DNA from: Pseudomonas marginalis
GTDB taxonomy: Bacteria > Pseudomonadota > Gammaproteobacteria > Pseudomonadales > Pseudomonadaceae
Assembly: GCF_024169655.1 (NCBI RefSeq)
Contig: NZ_JALJWV010000001.1
Location: 2,423,001 to 2,487,000 of the forward strand
Direction: 5' to 3'
DNA: 64,000 nt
Shown: piece by piece, positions 1 through 8,805 of the stretch
How the letters are laid out: each line of letters opens with the position of its first letter
Position numbering within the stretch: position 1 is the first letter of the stretch
Notes under the pieces: model-generated
Told to the model about the DNA's origin: nothing
Seen by the model: only the letters and a program-made list of their open reading frames with translations
Database searches by the model: none
Program-made: the position numbers and the translations under genes

Positions 1-2
1 CT

Positions 3-1268
3 GTGGCTCGATCACTCATCACCTTGATAGGGCTCGCACTGCTCTCGTTCGGGGTGAACGCTGGCGTGCGCCCCATCACCGACTTGCCCCTGCAAGCCGA
101 CGGCCCCAACCACTGGCGCCTGCCTGCCGGCGAATACCGGGGCTCGTTCCGCATCGACCAACCGCTGCAATTGACCTGCGCCCCCGGCGCCATCTTCCAG
201 GCCGAAGGGCAGGGCAACGGCCTGCTGATCAGCGCGCCAGATGTCAGTGTCCAAGGCTGCACGTTCCTCGATTGGGGCGACGACCTCACGGCCATGAACG
301 CCGCTGTGTTCATCCAACCCCAGGCCCGCGGTACACAACTGCTGGGCAACCGCCTGCAAGGCCAGGGCTTTGGCATCTGGGTCGACGGCACCCAGGACGT
401 AAGCCTGATCGGCAACCGCATCCAGGGCGATACCTCGGTACGCTCCCAGGACCGTGGCAACGGCATTCACCTGTACGCCGTACACGGTGCCCGCGTCATC
501 GATAACCAGGTGCGTGACACCCGCGACGGCATCTACATCGACACCTCCAACGGCAACCTGCTGCAAGGCAACACCCTGGAAGACCTGCGCTACGGCATTC
601 ACTACATGTTCGCCAACGACAACCAGGTCCTGGGCAACACCACGCGCCGCACCCGCACCGGCTATGCGTTGATGCAAAGCCGCAAGCTGACGGTGATCGG
701 CAATCGTTCCGAGCAGGACCAGAATTACGGCATCCTGATGAACTACATCACCTATTCGACTTTGCAGGACAACGTCGTCACCGATGTGCGCGACGGCTCC
801 ACCGGCGACACCATGATCGCCGGCGGCGAAGGCAAGGCGCTGTTCATCTACAACTCGCTGTTCAACCGCATCGAACACAACCGCTTCGCGCGCAGCGCGG
901 TGGGCATTCATCTGACCGCCGGCTCCGAAGACAACCGCATCGCCGGCAACGCCTTCATCGACAACCAGCGTCAGGTCAAATACGTCGCCAGCCGCTTGCA
1001 GGAATGGTCGGCGGACGGCCGGGGCAACTACTGGAGCGACTACCTCGGCTGGGACCGCAACGGCGATGGCCTGGGCGATGTGGCTTACGAGCCGAACGAC
1101 AACGTCGACCGCCTGCTGTGGATGTACCCCCAGGTGCGGCTGTTGATGAACAGCCCCGGCATTGAGTTGCTGCGCTGGGTGCAACGTGCGTTTCCGGTGA
1201 TGAAGTCGCCGGGAGTGATGGACAGCCACCCGCTGATGCAAGCCCCCACGCATAAGGAACCTGCATGA
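3..1268 (+). CDS. nosD: NosD, periplasmic copper-binding maturation protein for nitrous oxide reductase
   Basis: The product (about 421 residues) has an N-terminal hydrophobic export signal (residues 4-20) followed by repeated short beta-helix strands rich in G-N and N-R-I motifs. That is the right-handed beta-helix (CASH/NosD) fold. NosD works in the periplasm with the NosFY ABC complex to assemble the Cu-S (CuZ) centre of nitrous oxide reductase. The GTG start lies at the edge of the window, so a longer N-terminus upstream cannot be excluded. Its stop overlaps the nosF start by 4 bases (ATGA), and nosF, nosY and nosL follow in the standard nos order, which makes the assignment firm. nosR and nosZ would be expected just outside the window. 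Confidence 0.93.
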   Translation: MARSLITLIGLALLSFGVNAGVRPITDLPLQADGPNHWRLPAGEYRGSFRIDQPLQLTCAPGAIFQAEGQGNGLLISAPDVSVQGCTFLDWGDDLTAMNAAVFIQPQARGTQLLGNRLQGQGFGIWVDGTQDVSLIGNRIQGDTSVRSQDRGNGIHLYAVHGARVIDNQVRDTRDGIYIDTSNGNLLQGNTLEDLRYGIHYMFANDNQVLGNTTRRTRTGYALMQSRKLTVIGNRSEQDQNYGILMNYITYSTLQDNVVTDVRDGSTGDTMIAGGEGKALFIYNSLFNRIEHNRFARSAVGIHLTAGSEDNRIAGNAFIDNQRQVKYVASRLQEWSADGRGNYWSDYLGWDRNGDGLGDVAYEPNDNVDRLLWMYPQVRLLMNSPGIELLRWVQRAFPVMKSPGVMDSHPLMQAPTHKEPA

Positions 1269-2191
1269 TGAATGTCGTCGAGATCGAAGGCGTCAGCCAG
1301 CGCTACGGGCGTGCCACGGTGCTGCACGACCTGAACCTGAGCCTGGCCCCCGGGGAAGTGCTGGGGTTGTTCGGGCACAATGGCGCGGGCAAGACCACCG
1401 CGATGAAACTGGTCCTTGGCTTGCTGCGCGCCAGCGCCGGCGAGGTGCGGGTGTTTGGCCGTGCGCCGAGTGATCCCCACGTGCGCCGCTGGCTCGGTTA
1501 CCTGCCGGAAAACGTCACGTTCTACGCGCAGTTGAGCGGCGTCGAAACCCTGCGCCACTTTGCCCGGCTCAAGGGCGCGCCGATGCATCAGGTCGACAGC
1601 CTGCTGGACGACGTCGGCCTGACAGCGGCGGCGGGTCGGCGGGTCAAGACCTATTCCAAGGGCATGCGCCAGCGCCTCGGGCTGGCCCAGGCCTTGCTCG
1701 GCGAGCCACGCCTGTTGCTGCTCGACGAACCCACAGTGGGCCTCGACCCGTTCGCCACCCAGGACCTGTATCGCCTGCTCGACCGCCTGCGTGCGGCCGG
1801 CACCAGTACCATCCTGTGTTCCCATGTGCTGCCGGGCGTCGAGGCGCACATCAACCGCGCGGCGATCCTCACCCAGGGCCGCCTGCTGGCCTTGGGCAGC
1901 CTGGCGCAGTTGCGCGCCGAGGCCGGCTTGCCGACGCTGATCCGCACCAGCGGCTTGCAGCGCGTCGAGCTGCTGCAACAACGCTGGAACGCCGCCGGCC
2001 ATGTGACCCGGCGCTGGGGCGTCGAAGGGCTGCAAGTGGCGGCGCACAACGGCAGCAAGGTGCAACTGCTGCGCCAACTGCTGGCCGAAGACAGCCCCAG
2101 CGACGTGGAAATTCTGCCGCCGTCCCTTGAAGACATCTACCGGCATTACATGGACAGCGCGATGGTCACGGCACAGGAGGCGGCCTTATGA
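1265..2191 (+). CDS. nosF: NosF, ABC transporter ATPase for nitrous oxide reductase maturation
   Basis: This is a cytoplasmic ATPase of 308 residues. It has Walker [10 protein letters not shown] at about residues 37-45, an ABC signature of SKGMRQR type, and Walker [14 protein letters not shown]. It pairs with the membrane protein NosY and periplasmic NosD to supply a sulfur species or energy for CuZ assembly. Two ATGs are possible (1265 and 1268); the AAGGA at 1254-1258 serves either. It is translationally coupled to nosD (4-base overlap) and to nosY (ATGA at 2188). The neighbours leave little doubt about the specific role, since the ATPase fold alone would only say ABC transporter. Confidence 0.95.
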   Translation: MMNVVEIEGVSQRYGRATVLHDLNLSLAPGEVLGLFGHNGAGKTTAMKLVLGLLRASAGEVRVFGRAPSDPHVRRWLGYLPENVTFYAQLSGVETLRHFARLKGAPMHQVDSLLDDVGLTAAAGRRVKTYSKGMRQRLGLAQALLGEPRLLLLDEPTVGLDPFATQDLYRLLDRLRAAGTSTILCSHVLPGVEAHINRAAILTQGRLLALGSLAQLRAEAGLPTLIRTSGLQRVELLQQRWNAAGHVTRRWGVEGLQVAAHNGSKVQLLRQLLAEDSPSDVEILPPSLEDIYRHYMDSAMVTAQEAAL

Positions 2192-3018
2192 ACCCGATCT
2201 GGAACATGGCGCGCAAAGAGTTCTGCGACGGCCTGCGCAACCGTTGGCTGTTGGCGATCAGCCTGTTGTTTGCGGTCCTGGCCATCGGCATCGCCTGGCT
2301 CGGCGCCGCGGCTGCCGGGCAACTGGGCTTCACCTCGATCCCGGCGACCATCGCCAGCCTGGCCAGCCTGGCGACGTTTTTGATGCCGCTGATCGCGCTG
2401 TTGCTGGCCTATGACGCGATCGTCGGCGAAGACGAGAGCGGCACCTTGTTGTTGCTGCTCACCTACCCCTTGGGGCGCGGGCAGATCCTGCTCGGCAAGT
2501 TCGTCGGCCATGGGCTGATCCTTGCGCTGGCCACGGTACTCGGCTTCGGCTGCGCGATGCTCGCTATTGCGCTGCTGGTCGACGACGTGGATTTCGCCAT
2601 GCTGCTCTGGGCCTTCGGCCGGTTCATGCTGACCTCGGCCTTGTTGGGGTGGTGCTTTCTCGGGATGGCCTATGGCTTGAGCAGCCTGTGCGCAGAAAAA
2701 TCCACCGCCGCCGGGCTGGCGCTGGGCGTGTGGTTCTACTTCGTGCTGGTTTTCGACCTGGCGCTGCTGGCCTTGCTGGTGCTCAGCAAAGGCCAGTTCA
2801 ACCCGCAGGGGCTGCCCTGGTTGCTGCTGCTCAACCCCACCGATGTGTATCGGCTGATCAACCTTTCCGGTTTCGGCACGGGCACCCAGTCCGTGGGGGT
2901 CATGGCCCTGGGGTCGGACCTCGACGTGCCGCCGCTGGCCCTATGGGCGTGCCTGCTGGCATGGGTGGCCGTGCCGCTGGCGCTGGCCTACGGGCTGTTC
3001 CGGCGCCGCGCGGCGTGA
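2188..3018 (+). CDS. nosY: NosY, ABC permease for nitrous oxide reductase maturation
   Basis: This is an inner-membrane protein of 276 residues with about six hydrophobic helices: near residues 18-40, 48-72, 105-130, 140-165, 175-200 and 245-268. It matches the ABC-2 type permease NosY. It sits between nosF (ATGA overlap) and nosL, as in other denitrifying pseudomonads. In the known complex, a NosF dimer energises a NosY dimer that contacts NosD in the periplasm. No truncation or frameshift is visible. Confidence 0.93.
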   Translation: MNPIWNMARKEFCDGLRNRWLLAISLLFAVLAIGIAWLGAAAAGQLGFTSIPATIASLASLATFLMPLIALLLAYDAIVGEDESGTLLLLLTYPLGRGQILLGKFVGHGLILALATVLGFGCAMLAIALLVDDVDFAMLLWAFGRFMLTSALLGWCFLGMAYGLSSLCAEKSTAAGLALGVWFYFVLVFDLALLALLVLSKGQFNPQGLPWLLLLNPTDVYRLINLSGFGTGTQSVGVMALGSDLDVPPLALWACLLAWVAVPLALAYGLFRRRAA

Positions 3019-3048
3019 GGACTTTTTATGACTGTTGGAGTGAGTGAT

Positions 3049-3564
3049 ATGGGTTTCAAGACACGGTTAGTCGCGGCCTTGCTGGTCGGCTTATTGATAA
3101 CCGCCTGCGACAAGGCGCCGGAGTCGAGCTTCAGCGAAGCACCGGTGGCGTTTCATCCCAACGACGAGTGCCACGTATGCGGCATGGTGATCAATCAATT
3201 TCCCGGGCCCAAGGGCCAAGTGGTAGAGCATGACGGGGTGAAGAAATTCTGTTCCACCGCCGAAATGCTCGGCTGGTGGTTGCAACCGGAAAACCGCCAC
3301 GACGACGCCAAGCTGTACGTGCACGACATGGGCCGCAGCCAGTGGAATGCACCGGACGACAAGCACCTGATCGACGCCCGCACCGCCTACTACGTGATCG
3401 GCACCGGGCTCAAGGGCGCCATGGGCGTGGTGCTGGCTTCGTTTGCCGATGAGGCGAAGGCACAGAAAGTCGCGGCGGACACCGGTGGCCGGCTGTTGCG
3501 TTTCGAGCAGATCGACCTGGCGCTGTTGCAGCAACCGATGCCGATGATGCACAGCGGGCATTGA
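3049..3564 (+). CDS. nosL: NosL, outer-membrane copper-chaperone lipoprotein
   Basis: The protein has a lipoprotein signal ending in the lipobox LITAC, followed by the NosL hallmark motif ECHVCGM-I and conserved FCS and DMGR segments. NosL binds Cu(I) and delivers it to NosD/NosZ for CuZ assembly. I prefer the ATG at 3049 (171 residues) because TGGAG lies 8 bases upstream and the signal peptide then has a normal short basic start. The in-frame ATG at 3028, 7 codons earlier, also has a GAGGA upstream and remains possible. It is the last gene of the nos run and converges on the dnr-type gene. Confidence 0.93.
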   Translation: MGFKTRLVAALLVGLLITACDKAPESSFSEAPVAFHPNDECHVCGMVINQFPGPKGQVVEHDGVKKFCSTAEMLGWWLQPENRHDDAKLYVHDMGRSQWNAPDDKHLIDARTAYYVIGTGLKGAMGVVLASFADEAKAQKVAADTGGRLLRFEQIDLALLQQPMPMMHSGH

Positions 3565-3571
3565 CCGCGAG

Positions 3572-3596
3572 GGGGTATCAACCGGCTTGATACCCC
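3572..3596. terminator. Bidirectional hairpin between nosL and dnr
   Basis: A perfect 10-base inverted repeat (GGGGTATCAA / TTGATACCCC, loop of 5) sits 7 bases after the nosL stop. It includes the stop codon of the convergent Crp/Fnr gene (3578-3580). There is no strong T run, so intrinsic termination is inferred from position and symmetry. Confidence 0.5.
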
Positions 3597-4258
3597 ATCA
3601 ACTGCTCTTCGTTGAGGATTCGAATGGTGCGCTGGCGCACCTCGATCAACCCGCCTTCCACCAGCCGATGCAGAATCCTCGAAAACGTCTCCGGCTGAAT
3701 CCCCAGCTTCGACGCCACCAGGCGCTTGGGCACCTGCAACACCACCTCGCTGTTGACGCCGTCGCGCTCCTGGAACAGGAAATTGATCACCCGGCGACTG
3801 GCATTGGCCAGGGTCAGGGTGTCGATGTCCTGGAGGCGCTGATGCAGGTGAATACTCATGCTCGCCAGAATCGCCAGGCAAATGGCCGGCTGATCTTCCA
3901 GCGCCCGTCGATAGTGTTGGCCTTCGATACTCACCAGGACGCTGTCCTTGAGCGCGGTGCCACTCACCGGGTACGCCTTGGCCTGGGTGAACAGCAGCGC
4001 TTCGGCAAACGTCTGGCCGGGGTGGATGACTTCCACCAGATGCTCCTGACCCTCGCCCGTGACCCGGTGCAGCTTGATCTGGCCGCTGACCAGCAGAAAG
4101 AACCGATCGGCGGGATCGCCCTGATGCATGAGCGGGGTGTGATTGGGCAAACGCCTGAGACTGGCCAGGGTGCAGACATCCTGAAAGGTTTTTTCAGGCA
4201 GCCGGCTGAACAGGTGATGCCGGCGCAAGGTTAGAACGATTTGGGGATGGGTGAGCAT
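3578..4258 (-). CDS. dnr: Dnr-type Crp/Fnr transcriptional regulator
   Basis: The protein has 226 residues, very close to P. aeruginosa Dnr (227). It has an N-terminal cyclic-nucleotide-binding fold, a long dimer helix near residues 120-140, and a C-terminal winged helix with a recognition segment of IQPETFSRILHRL type. The E..SR pattern matches regulators that read TTGAT-N4-ATCAA. It lacks the N-terminal cysteine cluster of Anr/Fnr, so it is the nitric-oxide/heme-responsive Dnr type rather than an Fe-S oxygen sensor. The start at 4258 is chosen because GTGGAGG lies directly upstream; the longer GTG start at 4270 has no comparable site. It lies between nos and narXL and probably controls both. 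Confidence 0.85.
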   Translation of the reverse strand: MLTHPQIVLTLRRHHLFSRLPEKTFQDVCTLASLRRLPNHTPLMHQGDPADRFFLLVSGQIKLHRVTGEGQEHLVEVIHPGQTFAEALLFTQAKAYPVSGTALKDSVLVSIEGQHYRRALEDQPAICLAILASMSIHLHQRLQDIDTLTLANASRRVINFLFQERDGVNSEVVLQVPKRLVASKLGIQPETFSRILHRLVEGGLIEVRQRTIRILNEEQLMGYQAG

Positions 4259-4367
4259 AAGGGCCTCCACGGGTCATCAGGGTAGGGCGGCCCGGGGTTT
4301 GGGGATATGCCTCGAAGGGGGTACCTCTTCCCGCGTTCGGTCAGCTTGGGTTAAAGAGGCGGCCTTA

Positions 4368-4459
4368 ATGTGGGAGGGGGCTTGCCCCCGATGGCGGTGG
4401 ATCAGTCATGTATGTAGTGGCTGACACACTGCTATCGGGGGCAAGCCCCCTCCCACATT
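4368..4459. repeat. REPIN (paired inverted REP)
   Basis: A left arm atgtgggagggggcttgccc and its inverted copy flank a short spacer. This is the GI-type REPIN layout of the P. fluorescens group. It lies upstream of dnr and downstream of narL, which is in keeping with intergenic placement. Confidence 0.9.
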
Positions 4460-4553
4460 TGGATCTCTATGGGTCAGATAGACCTTATTCTGCATGTGCT
4501 CTTGGGCGCGGCCTTATAGCCAACCTGATCCTGCAAGCCGAACGCGGTCAAAA

Positions 4554-4644
4554 ATGTGGGAGGGGGCTTGCCCCCGATGGCGGTGGATCAGTCATGCATG
4601 GAGTGGCTGGCATACTGCTATCGGGGGCAAGCCCCCTCCCACAT
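4554..4644. repeat. REPIN (second copy, tandem with the previous one)
   Basis: The same two REP arms recur 186 bases after the first copy, with nearly identical linker DNA between them (gcgcggccttatagcc...). The 186-base period equals that of the large array at 23.8-25.1 kb. Confidence 0.9.
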
Positions 4645-4692
4645 TTGGATCTCTATGGGTCAGATAGACCTCATTCTGCATGTGCTCTTGCC

Positions 4693-4770
4693 CGAGCATT
4701 AGCGAGGTGCCGAGTGTTGGGGCAAGAGCGGAGCCACCAGCCGCCGCTATCGAAGAAACGGATATGTACC
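4693..4770. repeat. Dispersed repeat ending in ACGGATATG (copy A)
   Basis: The segment contains attagcgaggtgccgagtg and ends in AACGGATATG. Related segments follow REPINs at 25112-25179 and 32252-32421, with different internal deletions. Copy A lacks the proximal part carried by the other two. Confidence 0.6.
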
Positions 4771-4788
4771 CAATCCCCCGAAAAACCA

Positions 4789-5436
4789 TCAACCCGCTTG
4801 CCGCAAATGCTCCATCGCCCAAACCGCTGCCTCCACCCGCGACCGCAACCCCAACTTATGCAGCAAATTCTTCACGTGTACCTTCACCGTCCCCTCGGTA
4901 ATCCCCAGCTTATGCCCGATCACCTTATTGCTATACCCACTGGCAATCGTGCGCAGCACCTGGCGCTCCCGCTCCGTCAAATCCACCGCCGCATGGGGTT
5001 GCGGCGAGCGCAGCGCCTGGGCCAGCACCCGCGTCAACCCGGGGCTGATCACCAACGCCCCATGCAACGCATCGCGGATGAACTCCACCACCAACTCCGG
5101 CTCCATGTCTTTGAGCAGATACCCGTTGGCATCCAGGCGTAGCGCGTCGCGAATGTCATCCTCGGCATCGGACACGGTAAACAGCAGCACCTTGCCCGCA
5201 TAGTTCATGGCACGCAGGCGGCGCAGGGTTTCCAGGCCGTTCATCTGCGGCATGTTGTTGTCCAGCAGCACCAGGTCCGGTTGCAGGCTCTCGATCTGGT
5301 CCAGGGCTTCCTGGCCATTGCCGGCTTCGCCGACCACCTGCAAATCGTCTTCCAACTCGAGTATCTGACGCATGCCGCGGCGCATCATCGGGTGATCGTC
5401 GACCAGCAGGATACGGTGGCGGGGGAGTGTGCTCAT
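4789..5436 (-). CDS. narL: NarL, nitrate/nitrite response regulator
   Basis: The protein has 215 residues: a receiver domain (about 8-125) with the acidic pair DD near 13-14 and phospho-acceptor D59 in LLDNNMP, then a LuxR-type HTH (about 148-210) with the LTERERQVL start. It is the partner of NarX, encoded immediately upstream with a 4-base overlap (5433-5436). The phosphorylated family binds TACYYMT heptamers. One inverted pair of these is present in the divergent nar promoter at 7419-7434, which ties the regulator to the operon next door. Confidence 0.93.
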   Translation of the reverse strand: MSTLPRHRILLVDDHPMMRRGMRQILELEDDLQVVGEAGNGQEALDQIESLQPDLVLLDNNMPQMNGLETLRRLRAMNYAGKVLLFTVSDAEDDIRDALRLDANGYLLKDMEPELVVEFIRDALHGALVISPGLTRVLAQALRSPQPHAAVDLTERERQVLRTIASGYSNKVIGHKLGITEGTVKVHVKNLLHKLGLRSRVEAAVWAMEHLRQAG

Positions 5437-7235
5437 GGGTGGTTGCCTTGTAGAGGTTGCCCGAGAAATTCCGGTTGAAAGCGCATTTGCACCCGCGTGC
5501 CCTGGGGCTCGCGGGGGACGATGTCGAGTTGGCCGTGCAGGCTGCGTGCACGTTCGTCCATGATGGTCAGGCCGTGGTGTTCACGTTGGTCGACGGCGCC
5601 GCAAAAGCCACGGCCGTCGTCCTCGATGCTCAGGCTTACGGTCTCGCCCTCCTGGCGCAGTTGCAGCCAGGCGTTTTGCGCATGGGCGTGGCGCAGGCAG
5701 TTGGACAGGGCCTCGCGGGTGATTTGCAGCAAGTGGATCTGCTCGCTGGCCGACAATTGGAAGGCGAGCGCGTCGACGTGCAGGTGCACCTGGAATTCGC
5801 CGCGCCGGGAGAACTCTTCGGCGGTGTCCGACAGTTCCTGTACCAGCCCGGCATCGTGGATTTGCAGGCGGAAGGTGGTCAGCAGCTCGCGCAGTTGGCG
5901 GTAGGCGTTGTTCAGGCCGTCGCGCAGTTCGGCGGTGACGGTGGCCAGGGTCTCCACCGGCTCGCCACGGCGGATCAGGGTTTGCATGCGGCTGACTTGC
6001 AGCTTCATGTACGACAGCGCCTGGGCCAGGGAGTCGTGCAGTTCCCGGGCGATGATGGTGCGCTCGTCAAGCAGCAGCAAACGATGATCCTGTTCGCGCT
6101 GGCGTTTGAGCGACAGCGAGGTGCCGATCAGGTTGGCCAGGGCCTGGATCAATTGCTTCTCCCAGTCCTGCGGGGGATGGCCATCGTCGAAGTGGGCCTT
6201 GAGTTCGCCCAGTTCCGAGCCCTGGTTGCTGATGCTGAATACCTGCGGCGGCGCGACTTTGTGTTTATGGCAGCTCGCGCAATCGCCGATGGCGCAGATG
6301 TTGCGGCTGTCGCCGCCGTGCAAGGCGAGCATCTGCTGGGCCGGTGCGAGGAAGTGGCCTTGCAGGCACAACGACAGGCGCAACCCCGGCAGGCGTTTCT
6401 GGAAGCGCCGGATCAATTCGTCCAGGCCTTCGGCATTGGCCAGGCGCGTGGCCAGGCTACTGCTGCTCTGGTACAGCAGTTCGAGGGCGGCGTTGGCTTG
6501 TTGCAGGTTGAGGGTCTTGAGGCGCACCTGGCTTTCCAGGGTACGGTGGGACGCCTCGATGGTCTCGGCCATGGTGTTGAAGCTCAGGGCCAGTTGCCCC
6601 AGCTCATCGTCGGAACGGTGGTTGACCCGGGTCTTGAAGTCGCCGTCACGAAAGCGCCGGGTGGCCTGTACCAGTTCCTGCAAAGGGTTGACCACGCCGT
6701 ACTGCAATTCATGCAGGCCGATCAACAGGATGATCAGCGTGCTGAACAGCGCCAGGCCCTGGATGCCTTGCTGCCAGCCTTGTTTTTGTTCGCTCTGTTG
6801 CTGCAACAGGCTGACGAATTGATTCATTTGCTCGACGAATGCCGGTGCGCTGGCCTGGAACAGCGCCGCATCACCGCGCACCAGGGCCGGGTGCAGCTCG
6901 TCGTTCCAGCGTTGCTGGATCTGTTGGTAGCTCTGCAGCAGGGCGCTGTTCGGGCCGTCTTCCAGCACCGCCTTGAGCGACTGGCTGTCGAGGCGCCCTT
7001 GCAGGCTCTGGGTGATGGCGTCGATCTCCGCAACCGGCGCGGCAGCGGCGAGTCGCCAGCTCAGGTGGTAGGTCTCCATGCGCACGGAACCGGCAGTGTT
7101 GATCGCTGCGGCGTCGCCCTGGCTGAACCAGGCGATCAGCCCCGCGCTCAAGGAACTGGCGAGGGCCAGGATGGCGATCAGGATCACGGCCAAGCCGGCG
7201 CGCGCGGGCAGGGAGCTGCGCAGCCAGTTAAACAT
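5433..7235 (-). CDS. narX: NarX, nitrate-sensing membrane histidine kinase
   Basis: The protein has about 600 residues from the start at 7235. Its order is TM1 (about 12-35), a periplasmic sensor with a P-box-like segment NTAGSVRMETYHLS just after TM1 (the nitrate-binding element of NarX), TM2 near 165-185, and HAMP. A central region follows with a cysteine cluster (CAIGDCASCHK), then a HisKA_3 domain with ARELHDSLAQ and a C-terminal HATPase with DDGRGF. The upstream frame runs to 7370, but the ATG at 7235 gives a normal short cytoplasmic start before TM1. It is co-transcribed with narL and divergent from narK1. Confidence 0.9.
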   Translation of the reverse strand: MFNWLRSSLPARAGLAVILIAILALASSLSAGLIAWFSQGDAAAINTAGSVRMETYHLSWRLAAAAPVAEIDAITQSLQGRLDSQSLKAVLEDGPNSALLQSYQQIQQRWNDELHPALVRGDAALFQASAPAFVEQMNQFVSLLQQQSEQKQGWQQGIQGLALFSTLIILLIGLHELQYGVVNPLQELVQATRRFRDGDFKTRVNHRSDDELGQLALSFNTMAETIEASHRTLESQVRLKTLNLQQANAALELLYQSSSSLATRLANAEGLDELIRRFQKRLPGLRLSLCLQGHFLAPAQQMLALHGGDSRNICAIGDCASCHKHKVAPPQVFSISNQGSELGELKAHFDDGHPPQDWEKQLIQALANLIGTSLSLKRQREQDHRLLLLDERTIIARELHDSLAQALSYMKLQVSRMQTLIRRGEPVETLATVTAELRDGLNNAYRQLRELLTTFRLQIHDAGLVQELSDTAEEFSRRGEFQVHLHVDALAFQLSASEQIHLLQITREALSNCLRHAHAQNAWLQLRQEGETVSLSIEDDGRGFCGAVDQREHHGLTIMDERARSLHGQLDIVPREPQGTRVQMRFQPEFLGQPLQGNHP

Positions 7236-7418
7236 CACGGCGTATTCGGAGGGGGGAGAAAGCCTGCATGGCGGCACCTGAAAAGGAAAAACGAGCTGGG
7301 AAAGCGCGATCCCTGGCGCACTACCTCTAAAGAGTTGCCGGCAAACCCTCCCACGGGAAAACGCCGGCACAAGAGATCAATCCATTGATAAATAAAGACT
7401 TTCTCTTGTCATAGGGAC

Positions 7419-7434
7419 TACCTCCTTAGAGGTA
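7419..7434. promoter_or_regulatory. NarL-type 7-2-7 inverted heptamer pair
   Basis: TACCTCC-TT-AGAGGTA. The right half, read on the other strand, is TACCTCT, a perfect match to TACYYMT; the left half differs at the last base. It is centred about 53 bases upstream of the Anr/Dnr box and lies in the narX-narK1 divergent region. Confidence 0.7.
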
Positions 7435-7472
7435 TGTGCGGTCAGCATAGCCTTATACCCCCCAGGTGGACG

Positions 7473-7486
7473 TTGATCTGCGTCAA
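7473..7486. promoter_or_regulatory. Anr/Dnr (FNR-type) box of the nar promoter
   Basis: TTGAT-CTGC-GTCAA is one base from the symmetric FNR consensus TTGAT-N4-ATCAA. If it sits at the usual -41.5, transcription starts near 7521. A weak -10 (TAACCT, about 7508) agrees with that. Confidence 0.82.
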
Positions 7487-7546
7487 GTTCTGCGGGGGGG
7501 CCGCCCCTAACCTGCGCTCATGAAATCACCTTCTGGAGCGCATACC

Positions 7547-8803
7547 GTGACTCAACCCCGTATAAGACAAGGCTTGGTGCTGGGCATGAGCACGCTGGCC
7601 TTCACCGTCTGCTTTATGGTGTGGATGATGTTCGCCGTGTTGGGCGTGCCCATCAAAGAGCTGCTGCAACTCAACGAAACCCAGTTCGGCCTGCTGGCCG
7701 CCACGCCGGTCTTGACCGGTTCCCTGGTGCGCTTGCCATTGGGCTTGCTGACTGACCGTTTCGGCGGGCGCATCGTGTTCTTCCTGTTGATGCTGGCCTG
7801 CGTGCTGCCGCTGTACCTGATCACCTACGCCACCGCCTATTGGCAGTTCCTGGTGCTGGGCCTGTTTGTCGGTCTGGCCGGTGGTTCGTTCTCGGTGGGC
7901 ATCGCCTACGTCGCCAAGTGGTTCGACAAGGACAACCAGGGCTTCGCCATGGGCGTGTTCGGCGCCGGTAACGCCGGGGCTGCGGTCACCAAATTCCTTG
8001 CCCCGGCGCTGATCGCCCTTGGCACCTGGCACCTGGTGCCCAAGGTGTTCGGCGCGATCCTGTTCATCACCGCGCTGCTGTTCTGGTTCCTCACCAGCGA
8101 AAACAAGGCCCACCGCAGTGCCGGCGGCGCCACCTTGCGCGAGCAACTGCGGTGCCTGAAAGACCCGGCCGTGTGGCGCTACTGCCAGTACTACTCGATT
8201 GTCTTCGGCGGCTACGTCGGCCTGGCGTTGTGGATGACCAAATACTACGTGCAGGAATACGGTTTCAGCCTGCAAAGCGCCGCGCTGCTGGCCGCCTGTT
8301 TCTCCCTGCCCGGTGGCGTGCTGCGCGCAGTCGGCGGTTGGATGTCCGACCGCTGGGGCGCCCAGAGCGTGACCTGGTGGGTGTTGTGGGTGAGCTGGAT
8401 CTGCCTGTTCCTGCTCAGCTACCCGCAGACCCAACTGCAAGTGATGACCGTCAACGGTCCGCTGGATTTGCACATCGGCCTCAACCCCACTCTGTTCACC
8501 GTGCTGCTGTTCGTGATGGGCATCGCCTTCGCGTTCGGCAAGGCCTCGGTATTCAAGTACATCGCCAATGACTACCCGCAGAACATGGGCGCGGTGTCCG
8601 GCATCGTCGGCCTGGCCGGTGGCCTCGGGGGCTTTGTGCTGCCGATTCTGTTTGGCGCCCTGGTGGACCTCACCGGCGTGCGCTCGTCCTGCTTCATGTT
8701 GATGTACGGCGTGGTCTGGGTGTCCCTGACCTGGATGTACCTCAGCGAAATCCGCAAACAACCGCTGCTGGGCCACACCGCCCAACGTCTCCAAGGAGAA
8801 TGA
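7547..8803 (+). CDS. narK1: NarK1, nitrate transporter (proton symport type)
   Basis: This is an MFS protein with about twelve membrane helices in the nitrate/nitrite porter family. It has the G-rich signature GLAGGSFSVGIAYVAKW and the second one near GIVGLAGGLGGF. Type-1 NarK imports nitrate to start nitrate respiration. I choose the GTG at 7547 (418 residues) with TGGAG 8 bases upstream. The longer ATG at 7520 coincides with the transcription start predicted from the Anr box and could have no leader. It is followed by narK2 in the same operon. Confidence 0.9.
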   Translation: MTQPRIRQGLVLGMSTLAFTVCFMVWMMFAVLGVPIKELLQLNETQFGLLAATPVLTGSLVRLPLGLLTDRFGGRIVFFLLMLACVLPLYLITYATAYWQFLVLGLFVGLAGGSFSVGIAYVAKWFDKDNQGFAMGVFGAGNAGAAVTKFLAPALIALGTWHLVPKVFGAILFITALLFWFLTSENKAHRSAGGATLREQLRCLKDPAVWRYCQYYSIVFGGYVGLALWMTKYYVQEYGFSLQSAALLAACFSLPGGVLRAVGGWMSDRWGAQSVTWWVLWVSWICLFLLSYPQTQLQVMTVNGPLDLHIGLNPTLFTVLLFVMGIAFAFGKASVFKYIANDYPQNMGAVSGIVGLAGGLGGFVLPILFGALVDLTGVRSSCFMLMYGVVWVSLTWMYLSEIRKQPLLGHTAQRLQGE

Positions 8804-8805
8804 AC

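Noticed and set aside
4317..4328. NarL-type half sites upstream of dnr
   Set aside because: TACCTCT at 4322 is a perfect heptamer, but the opposing half overlaps it and lacks the 2-base spacing of a 7-2-7 site, and no Anr box supports it.
4408..5142. A 244-codon plus-strand frame over the two REPINs and the end of narL
   Set aside because: Its first half is the REPIN open frame also seen in the large array and its second half is antisense to narL. No start signal is present.
6240..6300. Haem c attachment site in NarX (CASCH)
   Set aside because: The segment is in the cytoplasmic part of the kinase, where haem c is not attached. It is treated as part of the cysteine cluster instead.
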